A DNA stretch of 13,424 nt from an uncultured Planctomycetaceae bacterium (GTDB lineage Bacteria > Planctomycetota > Planctomycetia > Planctomycetales > Planctomycetaceae), in NCBI GenBank assembly GCA_903823545.1, contig CAIJTL010001306.1, positions 1 through 13,424 of the forward strand, read 5' to 3'. Position 1 is the stretch's first letter. Every line of letters begins with the position of its first letter. The translations under genes were made by a program, and so were the position numbers. The notes beneath the pieces were generated by a model. The model had not been told where the DNA came from and did not search any database. It saw nothing but the letters and a program-made list of their open reading frames with translations. Below, in pieces: positions 6,685 to 13,424 of the stretch.

Positions 6685-6742
6685 GCGGTCTCTCACTCAG
6701 CTTAGTGCCTGTAGTGAAACTTGCCTCAAGGAAGAAGCGAGC

Positions 6743-7792
6743 ATGGAAAAAGTCGAATGCCAGGAAGGCAAACCGTCGCACGCGACAGCGTATCTCAATT
6801 TTGCTGCGACACAGTTTGGCGCAACGACGTCAGCGGCGAACGAACGGTATCTGAGTTGGCTTTACGAACAGAATCCGTTTGGTGGCCAATGGTCTGACTC
6901 TTTGATGGCTGTCACGACAACCGGAGATGTCGTGGGCTGCGTCCACGCGATGAACGTCCCGTGGCGAATTGGAAACGAACGAGTCGTTGTCCCTGCGATT
7001 CACAACTTGATGGTAGCCCCGGAATATCGGCAGGGGATCGGCACCAAAATGGTCATGAAGACGCTTCAGCAACATGATTTGTCAATCATTCCCAGTGCTG
7101 TTGGACCACTCGGCCTGTTGTATCAGCGACTCAAGTGCGTGCCATTGACATCGAGTTGGTATCGCCGCGTGCTCCGTCCTCTGAAAGTCGGTTGGCAACT
7201 CGGAGCACAGAAGGTGATGGGATGGAATCCCGCTGCATGTCACTTTCCGCAAGGGATTCTAGCGACACGCCTGCCCTCGGCGCACAGTGCCGCGTGGTGG
7301 GGAACGGCACCAACCGACTCGCAACTCGAACAATTGGCGGACGCGTTCAATGAAGCTCGGACGACGACGATCGGGCCAGAATTCTCGCCGGAGTTTTTGC
7401 GATGGCGGTTCTTCCATGAGCTTGGCCCGCGCCATGCGGTCGTGTGGCTCGAAGAGAGCGGGAGAATTTCTGATGCGATCATTCTGTCGTTGGGGCCGCG
7501 ACACGGTTTCAACGTCGGTCGCATCATTGCCGCGCGAGCGAGCGAAATGAACCGCTTCGCCGCGTTAGTGAAATTGGCGGAGCACTTGATTCGACGACAT
7601 GGCGGAACGTTGTTGTTCACATTCTGCGCGTCACCGGAATTGAATCAGGTCTATGCGGAGATGGGCTGGAAACCTCAGGCCAACGGGCCGCAGACATTCC
7701 TCTCGGCTCGCAAAGGGACGCCGCCGACAGCGATTTCGTTCAATGGCGAGGCGGTGGATATCGGCTTTGAAGCATTGCCAGCAGCGGCGTGA
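6743..7792 (+). CDS. GNAT-family acyltransferase
   Basis: This 349-residue protein has a GNAT acyl-CoA-binding signature at residues 91-104 (VAPEYRQGIGTKMV, with RQGIGT as the pyrophosphate-binding loop) after the beta strand AIHNLM. The C-terminal half (about 195-330) carries a second region resembling a degenerate GNAT-like fold (FLRWRFFHE, HGGTLLFTFCASPELNQVYAEMGWKP), so it may be a tandem GNAT. It has no signal peptide or membrane helix and should be cytoplasmic. The ATG at 6743 has AGGAAG eight bases upstream. Its place between the ACP cassette and a deacetylase suggests that it acylates a sugar amine or hydroxyl in polysaccharide precursor synthesis, perhaps using the ACP-bound group instead of acetyl-CoA; that is inference. 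Family assignment is good, substrate unknown. Confidence 0.82.
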   Translation: MEKVECQEGKPSHATAYLNFAATQFGATTSAANERYLSWLYEQNPFGGQWSDSLMAVTTTGDVVGCVHAMNVPWRIGNERVVVPAIHNLMVAPEYRQGIGTKMVMKTLQQHDLSIIPSAVGPLGLLYQRLKCVPLTSSWYRRVLRPLKVGWQLGAQKVMGWNPAACHFPQGILATRLPSAHSAAWWGTAPTDSQLEQLADAFNEARTTTIGPEFSPEFLRWRFFHELGPRHAVVWLEESGRISDAIILSLGPRHGFNVGRIIAARASEMNRFAALVKLAEHLIRRHGGTLLFTFCASPELNQVYAEMGWKPQANGPQTFLSARKGTPPTAISFNGEAVDIGFEALPAAA

Positions 7793-7843
7793 TGGATCGA
7801 CTTGCCAACGGACAAAAATGAAGCGACCAATAGGAACACTGTA

Positions 7844-8848
7844 ATGACCACTCTTCCCGGCGTCTTCACGATGTCGTTCGACTGCGAAGGCTTGTGGGGG
7901 CCATCGACGCTCACGCCCACTCTGCGGCAACAGATTACTCAAGAGAGGCTCATCGCCGCGTATCGTGGCTTGCGTGATGTTCTCGACAGCAACGATCTAC
8001 GAGCGACATTTGCGTTTGTCGGAACGTTCGTGCTGACGCCTGACGAAGTCCGACAGCATCCTGAATGGTTTGAAACAATCTCCGGTCGGCAGTGGCCGCG
8101 AACGCAGGAATTCTTGGACGCTGTGGCGAAAGATCAGACGAGTGGCTGGCTCAGTCCAGAGTGCTTGGAAATCATTCGCGAAGCGGGTTGTCATGAACTG
8201 GGAACGCACGGTTTTCAGCACATTGCGCTTCAAGATCATTCTTTGACTCGTGCTGATTTCGAGCGTGAATTGGATTTAGTCGCGGCCGTGGGACGATTGA
8301 AAAACTTTACGTCGCGCACGTTGATTTTTCCGCGAAACCAAGCCGGCTATTTGGACGCACTCAAACCTGCGGGAATTGATGGCTTCCGCGAGTACATCGG
8401 CATGCGACGTCTGAGCCTGCCAGTGCCGGAGTCGATTCAATCTCGCTGGGATGCGCTCGCGGCACTCGGGCGTGAACTCAAGATGTGGCAGAAGCCGCAG
8501 CCGCATTCAGAGCCTGCCTTGGAAACAAACTTCGCGACGGCAATTCCTGCTGGCTACTTTCTGAACTGGCGAGTCGGACTGCGACGGCGGATTCCAGTGA
8601 AGCTGAGCGTCACGCGTTGGTCGCGAATGCTCGCACATGCTGCAAAGCACGGAGGGATGATCCATCTCTGGTCGCACCCGCATAATTTCATTACCGGCGA
8701 TCAGCAGTTGGAGTTCTTCGGTGAAATTCTTCGCGAAGCTGCCGCATGGGTTCGCCGCGGCGATCTGCTCAATTTGACACAGGCGGAGTATTGCGATCTC
8801 TGCGAAGAGCCGACCACACTCAAGATGCCGATACGTCACGCGGCGTAA
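7844..8848 (+). CDS. Polysaccharide deacetylase-like protein (NodB fold)
   Basis: This 334-residue protein resembles NodB-fold carbohydrate deacetylases. SFDCEGLWG (11-19) occupies the first motif, as D-x-E in place of the usual paired Asp. GTHGFQH (120-126) gives the metal-binding His122 and His126, IFPRNQAGY (161-169) sits where the R-x-P-type motif lies, and HLWSHPHNF (274-282) contains the late catalytic His. It has no signal peptide, so it would act in the cytoplasm on a lipid-linked or nucleotide sugar, unlike secreted peptidoglycan or chitin deacetylases. The ATG at 7844 was chosen because AGGAA lies seven bases upstream and the fold starts directly after; a TTG at 7802 would add 14 residues. 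It follows the GNAT gene by 51 bp, probably in one transcript. Substrate is unknown. Confidence 0.82.
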   Translation: MTTLPGVFTMSFDCEGLWGPSTLTPTLRQQITQERLIAAYRGLRDVLDSNDLRATFAFVGTFVLTPDEVRQHPEWFETISGRQWPRTQEFLDAVAKDQTSGWLSPECLEIIREAGCHELGTHGFQHIALQDHSLTRADFERELDLVAAVGRLKNFTSRTLIFPRNQAGYLDALKPAGIDGFREYIGMRRLSLPVPESIQSRWDALAALGRELKMWQKPQPHSEPALETNFATAIPAGYFLNWRVGLRRRIPVKLSVTRWSRMLAHAAKHGGMIHLWSHPHNFITGDQQLEFFGEILREAAAWVRRGDLLNLTQAEYCDLCEEPTTLKMPIRHAA

Positions 8849-8921
8849 GTGGAGATTGTTCACACGCCGAACTTTGTCGAGACGCGAAAACGACTGCCCG
8901 CAATCACGATCACTTGATGGC

Positions 8922-10241
8922 TTACGAATTGAGCGATCGGCGTTGCAACCGTTGTGTCGACGCTCGCATGTCGTTTGCCGCAAGGACGCTGGCCGCGATC
9001 ATGAGCGGTGCATATTGAAAGCTCACGTAAAGCACCGTCATCACGCACAGGGCGAGCATCTGTGCGACCAAATAGATCGCTAGGTTGTAGTCACGCTGCA
9101 TCCAGAGCGTCCCAATAATCAGCAGCATGCCGATGGTGACCAACGCGGCTGCGGGGTATCCGGCAATCACGACCAAACCGAGATAAAAGACATGGACCGT
9201 GTTGCCAGTGTTCTCCGAAATGCGAATCATCGTCCCTTCGGTTCCAAAGCCTAGTAGGAGGCATTGCCGAGAGTACTCCAAGGCAATTTGGACGAGGTTA
9301 GAGCGTTCATCAAAGGAGTTTTCGGCACCTAGCAAACGAGCTTGTGCGGCATCGTTGGCAAGATCTAACAATTGCCAAATGCTCGTCGAAGACTGAGACA
9401 GCAACCCTAACCCAATCACACTCACGACCACTGCGGAGAGTAGAAATTTTCGTTTCTCGGGTTCACGCCACAGGAAATAGAACAGCATCCCCGGTACTGC
9501 CAGAATGACCGACTTTGAAACGGTGGTCATGTAGCCGATAAAAATTGATAAGCAGGTAGCGATCCGAGGCCAAACGCGCGGCAGGTAAGGCAACAGTAGA
9601 AAGCATGGCGTCAGAGACATCGCCAGTGCGTTGCATTGCAACATCAGCCCGGCTGCACGCCTCAAGGAGCCTTTGAACTCAATCACTTTCTGTGTTGGCA
9701 AATTGGGAATGAACCCCACGAATTGACCGAGCGCAACCACGATGCTCAAGACATTCGAGGCCAGGACCAAGTAGGCAATCCGACGCACCGGAATATTCAC
9801 GAACGCACACCAACCGAACGGGACGAGAAGGCCCCAGACATAGCAAATCTGAAAGATGGTGATCAGCTCGCAGTCGGGATCGAGTAAGTGAGAAAGCAAA
9901 AAAAACGGGAACGCCAACAACAACGGAACCTGAAAGGCGTAAATCTGCCGCAGCGCATATCCCAAATTCATCACGATCGCAGGTAACAGAAATAAGTCCG
10001 CCAGAATGATGCTCGTCGATGTGTATTTCAGAGCTGGAAGCGGCAACAGAAAGATCGCTGCTTGTGCGAAGAATAATTGCAGCGAGCTTCCTGTCGCGGC
10101 CACGACAGGTGGTGCGACTCGTTTCGTCGGCGCGAACCGAACACGAGGTTGTGAGTTAGGAAGAGGTAAGGTCTGGGTATTCACGAAATCGATCCAGAGG
10201 AAGAAATGGGCGAGTTGCCCACCGTTTGTTTTGTTTGTCAC
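8922..10241 (-). CDS. O-antigen polymerase/ligase family membrane protein (Wzy/WaaL-like)
   Basis: This 439-residue hydrophobic protein has about ten predicted membrane segments between residues 55 and 425. A soluble loop at about 290-345 (DLANDAAQARLLGAENSFDERSNLVQIALEYSRQ) is followed by LLGFGTEGT and NTVHVFYLGLVVIAGYPAA, the pattern of the Wzy_C/O-antigen ligase family, in which a periplasmic loop and a late His-containing segment act on undecaprenyl-linked glycans. Polymerase and ligase cannot be told apart from sequence alone; the neighbouring flippase favours a role in Wzx/Wzy polysaccharide assembly. The start is GTG at 10241-10239, overlapping the AsnB stop as GTGA, which implies translational coupling. 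The first 50 residues are polar and could include extra sequence; a GTG at residue 20 is an alternative start. The gene ends 73 bp from the converging deacetylase gene. Confidence 0.8.
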   Translation of the reverse strand: MTNKTNGGQLAHFFLWIDFVNTQTLPLPNSQPRVRFAPTKRVAPPVVAATGSSLQLFFAQAAIFLLPLPALKYTSTSIILADLFLLPAIVMNLGYALRQIYAFQVPLLLAFPFFLLSHLLDPDCELITIFQICYVWGLLVPFGWCAFVNIPVRRIAYLVLASNVLSIVVALGQFVGFIPNLPTQKVIEFKGSLRRAAGLMLQCNALAMSLTPCFLLLPYLPRVWPRIATCLSIFIGYMTTVSKSVILAVPGMLFYFLWREPEKRKFLLSAVVVSVIGLGLLSQSSTSIWQLLDLANDAAQARLLGAENSFDERSNLVQIALEYSRQCLLLGFGTEGTMIRISENTGNTVHVFYLGLVVIAGYPAAALVTIGMLLIIGTLWMQRDYNLAIYLVAQMLALCVMTVLYVSFQYAPLMIAASVLAANDMRASTQRLQRRSLNS

Positions 10242-12151
10242 GCGGCTCGATTGGACTTCGATAATAAATCAGGACTGCAGTCAGAGATGTTTATCACTTG
10301 TGCCGCCGCACTTCGTTGTAAGTTGTGTGCGAGCACAAACAGGCTCCACAGCGGAGTTGCGTATTCGTCGTTCCCTTGCTGGAAACGAGCTTCAATCAAG
10401 TCAACTTGATTCGTGTCGAGCCAGCCACTTTCGCGAATCACTCGTTGATTCAAGGTTTCATGAACCGTGTCGCGAAGCGGACCGCGTAGCCACGTGCGGA
10501 GCGGAATCGAAAAGCCTTGTTTCTGTCGCTCAAACAGAGACCTGGGAACATGCCGTGCAAGCAAGTCACGCAAGACACTCTTTGGTCCGCTGCGGTATTT
10601 GACAGAAGGAGCCAGCTCAGCACCCCAGCGTGCCACTCGTACATCCAAGAGCGGACTGCGAACTTCGAGGGCGACTTGCATGGAGGCTCGATCGAGCTTC
10701 ACTTGGAGATCTTCTGGAATGTAGTAAGTCGCATCGAAGCAAGCGGCCTTTGAACGCGAGTCGCATTTCATGCGTGCGAAGAGGTCGCGAACCAATTGCT
10801 CGGGAGCTGCCGTATTACGATTCAAGTCACTCGTCAGCGGCAGCGTTTGCGGACAAGTCCAACTATTGATGATGGTCGCGTACAAGCCAGCTTCATCGCG
10901 TGTTTCGAGCAATCTTTGAATCCGCATACCGCGACGTCGATCAACCAACGGTGCGATACGTCCAAGCAAGGCTCGCGCAACCGATGGAATTTGTTGCGCA
11001 CGAAGTGCCTGTAGAAACCAGTCATAACGCTGGTAGCCGCCAAAGAATTCATCGCCACCATCGCCGCATAAGGCAACGGTGACATGCTGCTTGACCGCTT
11101 TGCACAGCAGCATTGAGGGCAACCCCGAGCTATCGGTGTAGGGCTGCTCGTAAGTGTCATGAAACTGATTAAAAGAACTCAGCAAACTATCGCTGTCAAA
11201 CGGCAGGATCGTGTGCGACAAGTCGAGTTGTCTCGCGATCTCCGCTGCGTAGGGAGCTTCGTTTTTGTCCGAGATCGCGACGGTAAACATCGGCAGATCG
11301 CGATGTCCAGTGGCTTGCAGGTATGCTGCGACGAGTGATGAGTCGATTCCACCGCTGAGAAACGCACCGATCGGAACATCGCTAAGCGTTCGTCGCTTCA
11401 CGGCATCAGCCACGAGCACATCGAGTTCATTCAGCCCATCGACACCAACTTCAGTTTCGGTCTTCGTTCCCCACGCCCAATCGGTGAAGTCGTGATACTT
11501 GTGACGTGACTCAATGCGACCGTTGGCGATTGTGACAGACTCACCAGGACGGACCTGCGTTGTCTTTTTGAAGAACGTCAACGGTGCCGGAAACCAGCCG
11601 AAATGAAAGTAGTACGGTAACTGTTCAGGATCAGGTTCTAGGCCGAACGGACGTAGCGTTCGGAGTTCCGAGCCAAACGCGATGAAGTCATTCCCTTCAA
11701 ACAGAAACAGCGGCTTCTTTCCCATGCGATCGCGTACGAGCGTCAGCCGGCCGCTTGCTACGTCCAGGAACGCGGCGCCGAACATCCCGTTACATTCCGC
11801 GAAAATCTTCAAACCATGCCGCTCAAAGGCTTCCAGAAAGACTTCGGTGTCTCCGGTTGTGCGTAGCGTGACTCCAGGCAAGAATTTCGCAGTCAGCTCA
11901 TCAATGTTGTAAATCTCGCCATTGAAAACAACGACTGTTCGCCCGCTGGCGGAGATCATCGGTTGATTCGCCCGTGGATCGAGATCGCGGATCGCCAGCC
12001 GCCGAAAACCGAGCCATGCGGTCTTCGCGGTGTTTGCAAAATGACCGTCCGAGTCTGGTCCACGATGTCGAATCGACGAAGTCATCTCGACAATGCGCCG
12101 CTCGGCCCAGTCCATCGGATGCGACAAAGACAATCCCGTAATGCCACACAT
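10238..12151 (-). CDS. asnB: Asparagine synthase-type glutamine amidotransferase
   Basis: This 637-residue protein is full length for the AsnB family. The start must be ATG at 12151, because it puts Cys2 (MCGITG) in place as the N-terminal nucleophile of the glutaminase domain; a TTG one codon upstream would hide it. The glutaminase domain (1 to about 210) shows RHRGPDSDG (28-36) and FNGEIYN (76-82). The synthetase domain has the ATP-binding PP-loop GAFLSGGIDSS (262-272) and CGDGGDEFFGGY (362-373). In general the family transfers ammonia from glutamine to aspartate; versions within polysaccharide loci are thought to amidate sugar carboxyl groups, such as uronic acids, and the context here favours that. 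The stop overlaps the next gene as GTGA, and its ATG overlaps the flippase TGA by one base, so the three genes form one translationally coupled operon. Confidence 0.92.
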   Translation of the reverse strand: MCGITGLSLSHPMDWAERRIVEMTSSIRHRGPDSDGHFANTAKTAWLGFRRLAIRDLDPRANQPMISASGRTVVVFNGEIYNIDELTAKFLPGVTLRTTGDTEVFLEAFERHGLKIFAECNGMFGAAFLDVASGRLTLVRDRMGKKPLFLFEGNDFIAFGSELRTLRPFGLEPDPEQLPYYFHFGWFPAPLTFFKKTTQVRPGESVTIANGRIESRHKYHDFTDWAWGTKTETEVGVDGLNELDVLVADAVKRRTLSDVPIGAFLSGGIDSSLVAAYLQATGHRDLPMFTVAISDKNEAPYAAEIARQLDLSHTILPFDSDSLLSSFNQFHDTYEQPYTDSSGLPSMLLCKAVKQHVTVALCGDGGDEFFGGYQRYDWFLQALRAQQIPSVARALLGRIAPLVDRRRGMRIQRLLETRDEAGLYATIINSWTCPQTLPLTSDLNRNTAAPEQLVRDLFARMKCDSRSKAACFDATYYIPEDLQVKLDRASMQVALEVRSPLLDVRVARWGAELAPSVKYRSGPKSVLRDLLARHVPRSLFERQKQGFSIPLRTWLRGPLRDTVHETLNQRVIRESGWLDTNQVDLIEARFQQGNDEYATPLWSLFVLAHNLQRSAAAQVINISDCSPDLLSKSNRAA

Positions 12152-13424
12152 CAAGCGGCCCTCCGTATTGAGGGTGTTGGTTCGACAGACACCGTCGTCG
12201 CCAAGTCAGACGAAGTGTCAACGAGCGAATCGGCGTTCGGCGTGACGTCCCGAGTGGCATGCAAAAGCATCGCGCCACCGATGACGATGTACGGGATCTT
12301 GCAGAGGACCATCGACATCGACGCGCCCCACAATCCGTATTCCGGGACAAGCCAATAACAGGCGGCAAACGCTGAAACTAATGAGACGCAAAGCAGCGGC
12401 AGTTGGCGATTGATACAACGAGTCGTGACGAGTGCTGATGAGATCGCCCCGACCAGATAGGAGGCGACTGCCGCTTGCATGATCGTCTCAAGCACGTCTG
12501 TGTGAATTGCGTAATCCGTCGAGAAAAGCAGGCTTAAAAGCGGTCGGCCTCCCCATCGTGCGACCCAAACGCCAGCAACACCTAAGAGCAAATAAACGCC
12601 CATCAGCTTCAGCAGTAACCAGCGAAAGTCACGATAACATCCTGCCGCGTGGAGCTTCGCGAGTCGCGGCATACAGCTTTGATCCAAGGCCCGCATCAAC
12701 GTGATTCCAGTCATCATCAGCGCTGCCACAGCGCAGAAGATTCCTAACTCTGCTTTGCCCAACTGCTCTTCCACAAAGTAACGCGGAATGTTGGTCTGTA
12801 ACGACGTCAGTAAACTCACCACGCCCATCGGCAAGCCGAGCATCATCAGCGGTCTCATCCGTGTCCATTCCCAACGAGGGCGAATCTCAGTGAACGCTGT
12901 GACAAGTCGCTTCCATCTCGATGATGTCGTCGCATCACTTTGTACCTGTAGAATCCACAACGCACCGGGAACATCGTAAGTCGCAATGATCACCGATTGC
13001 ATGACTGCATCTGCCAGCACACCCCACAACACGCTGCCGGTCAACCATACCCCCAGACTGAGCATCACCATCGACATAGCGGAGTGCAAAATGCTCGATT
13101 TCGTGATGCGATCGAGTCGTTCGTGTTGCTGCAGCAGACCATGAAACGTCCCGGCAATCAGCTCGCAGACTTTGCTGACCGCAACCAAGCTGACAACCAG
13201 CACGTCTTCGACGTTAAGCACGCCTCCGGCATCGTGGCTGTCCCACCAGCCGACTCCTGAAGCTGTCAGCCAGCCGATACCACTGCTGACCAGCACCAAG
13301 CCGAGATAATCACCGAATCGAAATTCACGCAGGCTGTCGGTCGCCTGAAATTTCCGAAGTTGCAACGAGGCAAACATCATGATCGGGCCTGAGACCGCCA
13401 AGCCCATCGCGTATTGCCCGACGA
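12151..13424 (-). CDS. Wzx-type polysaccharide flippase (5' end outside window)
   Basis: The frame is open to the right edge, with VGQYA before the first internal Met, so the N-terminus lies outside the window; 423 residues are visible. The sequence has many hydrophobic helices and the hallmark VGQYAMGLAVSGPIMMFASLQLRKFQATD, followed by FRFGDYLGL, of the polysaccharide-specific transporters of the MOP superfamily that flip undecaprenyl-linked oligosaccharides across the inner membrane. About 30-60 residues are likely missing, judging by usual lengths. The C-terminus ends in a short polar tail (TTVSVEPTPSIRRAA). Its TGA overlaps the AsnB ATG by one base. Promoter and upstream neighbours are not visible; glycosyltransferase genes would be expected there. 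Confidence 0.87.
   Translation of the reverse strand, partial: VGQYAMGLAVSGPIMMFASLQLRKFQATDSLREFRFGDYLGLVLVSSGIGWLTASGVGWWDSHDAGGVLNVEDVLVVSLVAVSKVCELIAGTFHGLLQQHERLDRITKSSILHSAMSMVMLSLGVWLTGSVLWGVLADAVMQSVIIATYDVPGALWILQVQSDATTSSRWKRLVTAFTEIRPRWEWTRMRPLMMLGLPMGVVSLLTSLQTNIPRYFVEEQLGKAELGIFCAVAALMMTGITLMRALDQSCMPRLAKLHAAGCYRDFRWLLLKLMGVYLLLGVAGVWVARWGGRPLLSLLFSTDYAIHTDVLETIMQAAVASYLVGAISSALVTTRCINRQLPLLCVSLVSAFAACYWLVPEYGLWGASMSMVLCKIPYIVIGGAMLLHATRDVTPNADSLVDTSSDLATTVSVEPTPSIRRAA

Larger units (their letters stand above)
6390..6742. other. Intergenic region rich in short repeats
   Basis: This 353-bp gap contains no convincing gene. From left to right it holds a 15-nt inverted pair with one mismatch (6408-6422 and 6471-6485), a run of four 9-nt CTTTGCG-type units (6538-6573), a perfect 8-bp palindrome (6625-6641), a promoter-like TTGACC-N17-GTAAAA (6656-6684) and an AGGAAG ribosome binding site for the GNAT gene (6729-6734). 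It probably separates two transcription units within the plus-strand block. Confidence 0.7.

Noticed and set aside
6390..6742. Small gene in the gap (for example the 61-codon plus frame from 6520)
   Set aside because: The frame runs through tandem repeats and a palindrome, lacks a ribosome binding site and has no domain.
8841..8869. Possible terminator hairpin CGGCGT/ACGCCG between the converging genes
   Set aside because: The stem is only 6 bp with a 17-nt loop, overlaps the deacetylase stop and has no T-run.
10006..10602. Plus-strand open frame of 198 codons spanning two minus-strand genes
   Set aside because: It overlaps the polymerase/ligase and AsnB genes, both with clear motifs, and has no domain of its own.

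Overview
The window looks like a chromosomal segment of a planctomycete with moderate-to-high GC content. This rests on family content, not on a database hit: a very large secreted CehA/McbA-type metallohydrolase, short palindromic repeats both between and inside genes, and an exopolysaccharide/O-antigen locus rich in unusual acyl-handling genes. No rRNA, tRNA, CRISPR array, transposase or phage gene was seen.

Layout. (1) 1-2194, minus strand: the N-terminal 731 codons of a secreted metallohydrolase, running off the left edge. Its reading frame carries three perfect hairpin-forming palindromes in frame. (2) 2253-2900, minus strand: a small cysteine-rich (zinc-ribbon-like) protein of unknown role, whose start codon lies inside a repeat element; a second, inverted copy of the element sits in the adjacent intergenic region. 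(3) 3202-8848, plus strand: an FkbH-like HAD protein, an acyl carrier protein, a MaoC-SDR fusion, a gap of about 350 bp full of small repeats, then a GNAT acyltransferase and a NodB-fold polysaccharide deacetylase-like protein. (4) 8922-13424, minus strand: a tightly coupled trio read from the right edge inward, namely a Wzx-type flippase (5' end outside the window), an AsnB-type glutamine amidotransferase and a Wzy/WaaL-type O-antigen polymerase or ligase. Blocks 3 and 4 converge on a 73-bp gap.

How the genes may work together (inference). The flippase and polymerase/ligase point to a Wzx/Wzy-dependent surface polysaccharide. The AsnB-like protein could amidate a sugar carboxyl. The FkbH-ACP-(MaoC-SDR) set looks like a cassette that makes a carrier-bound small acyl group (glyceryl, or a short hydroxyacyl chain), which the GNAT protein could transfer to a sugar. 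The deacetylase-like protein could trim N-acetyl groups. No glycosyltransferase is visible, so the sugar-assembling enzymes must lie to the right or elsewhere.

The two most unusual signals are this acyl-ACP cassette in a polysaccharide locus, and the palindromic elements: two families occur as inverted pairs whose copies differ by compensatory base changes in the stem, and two sites lie within coding sequence.
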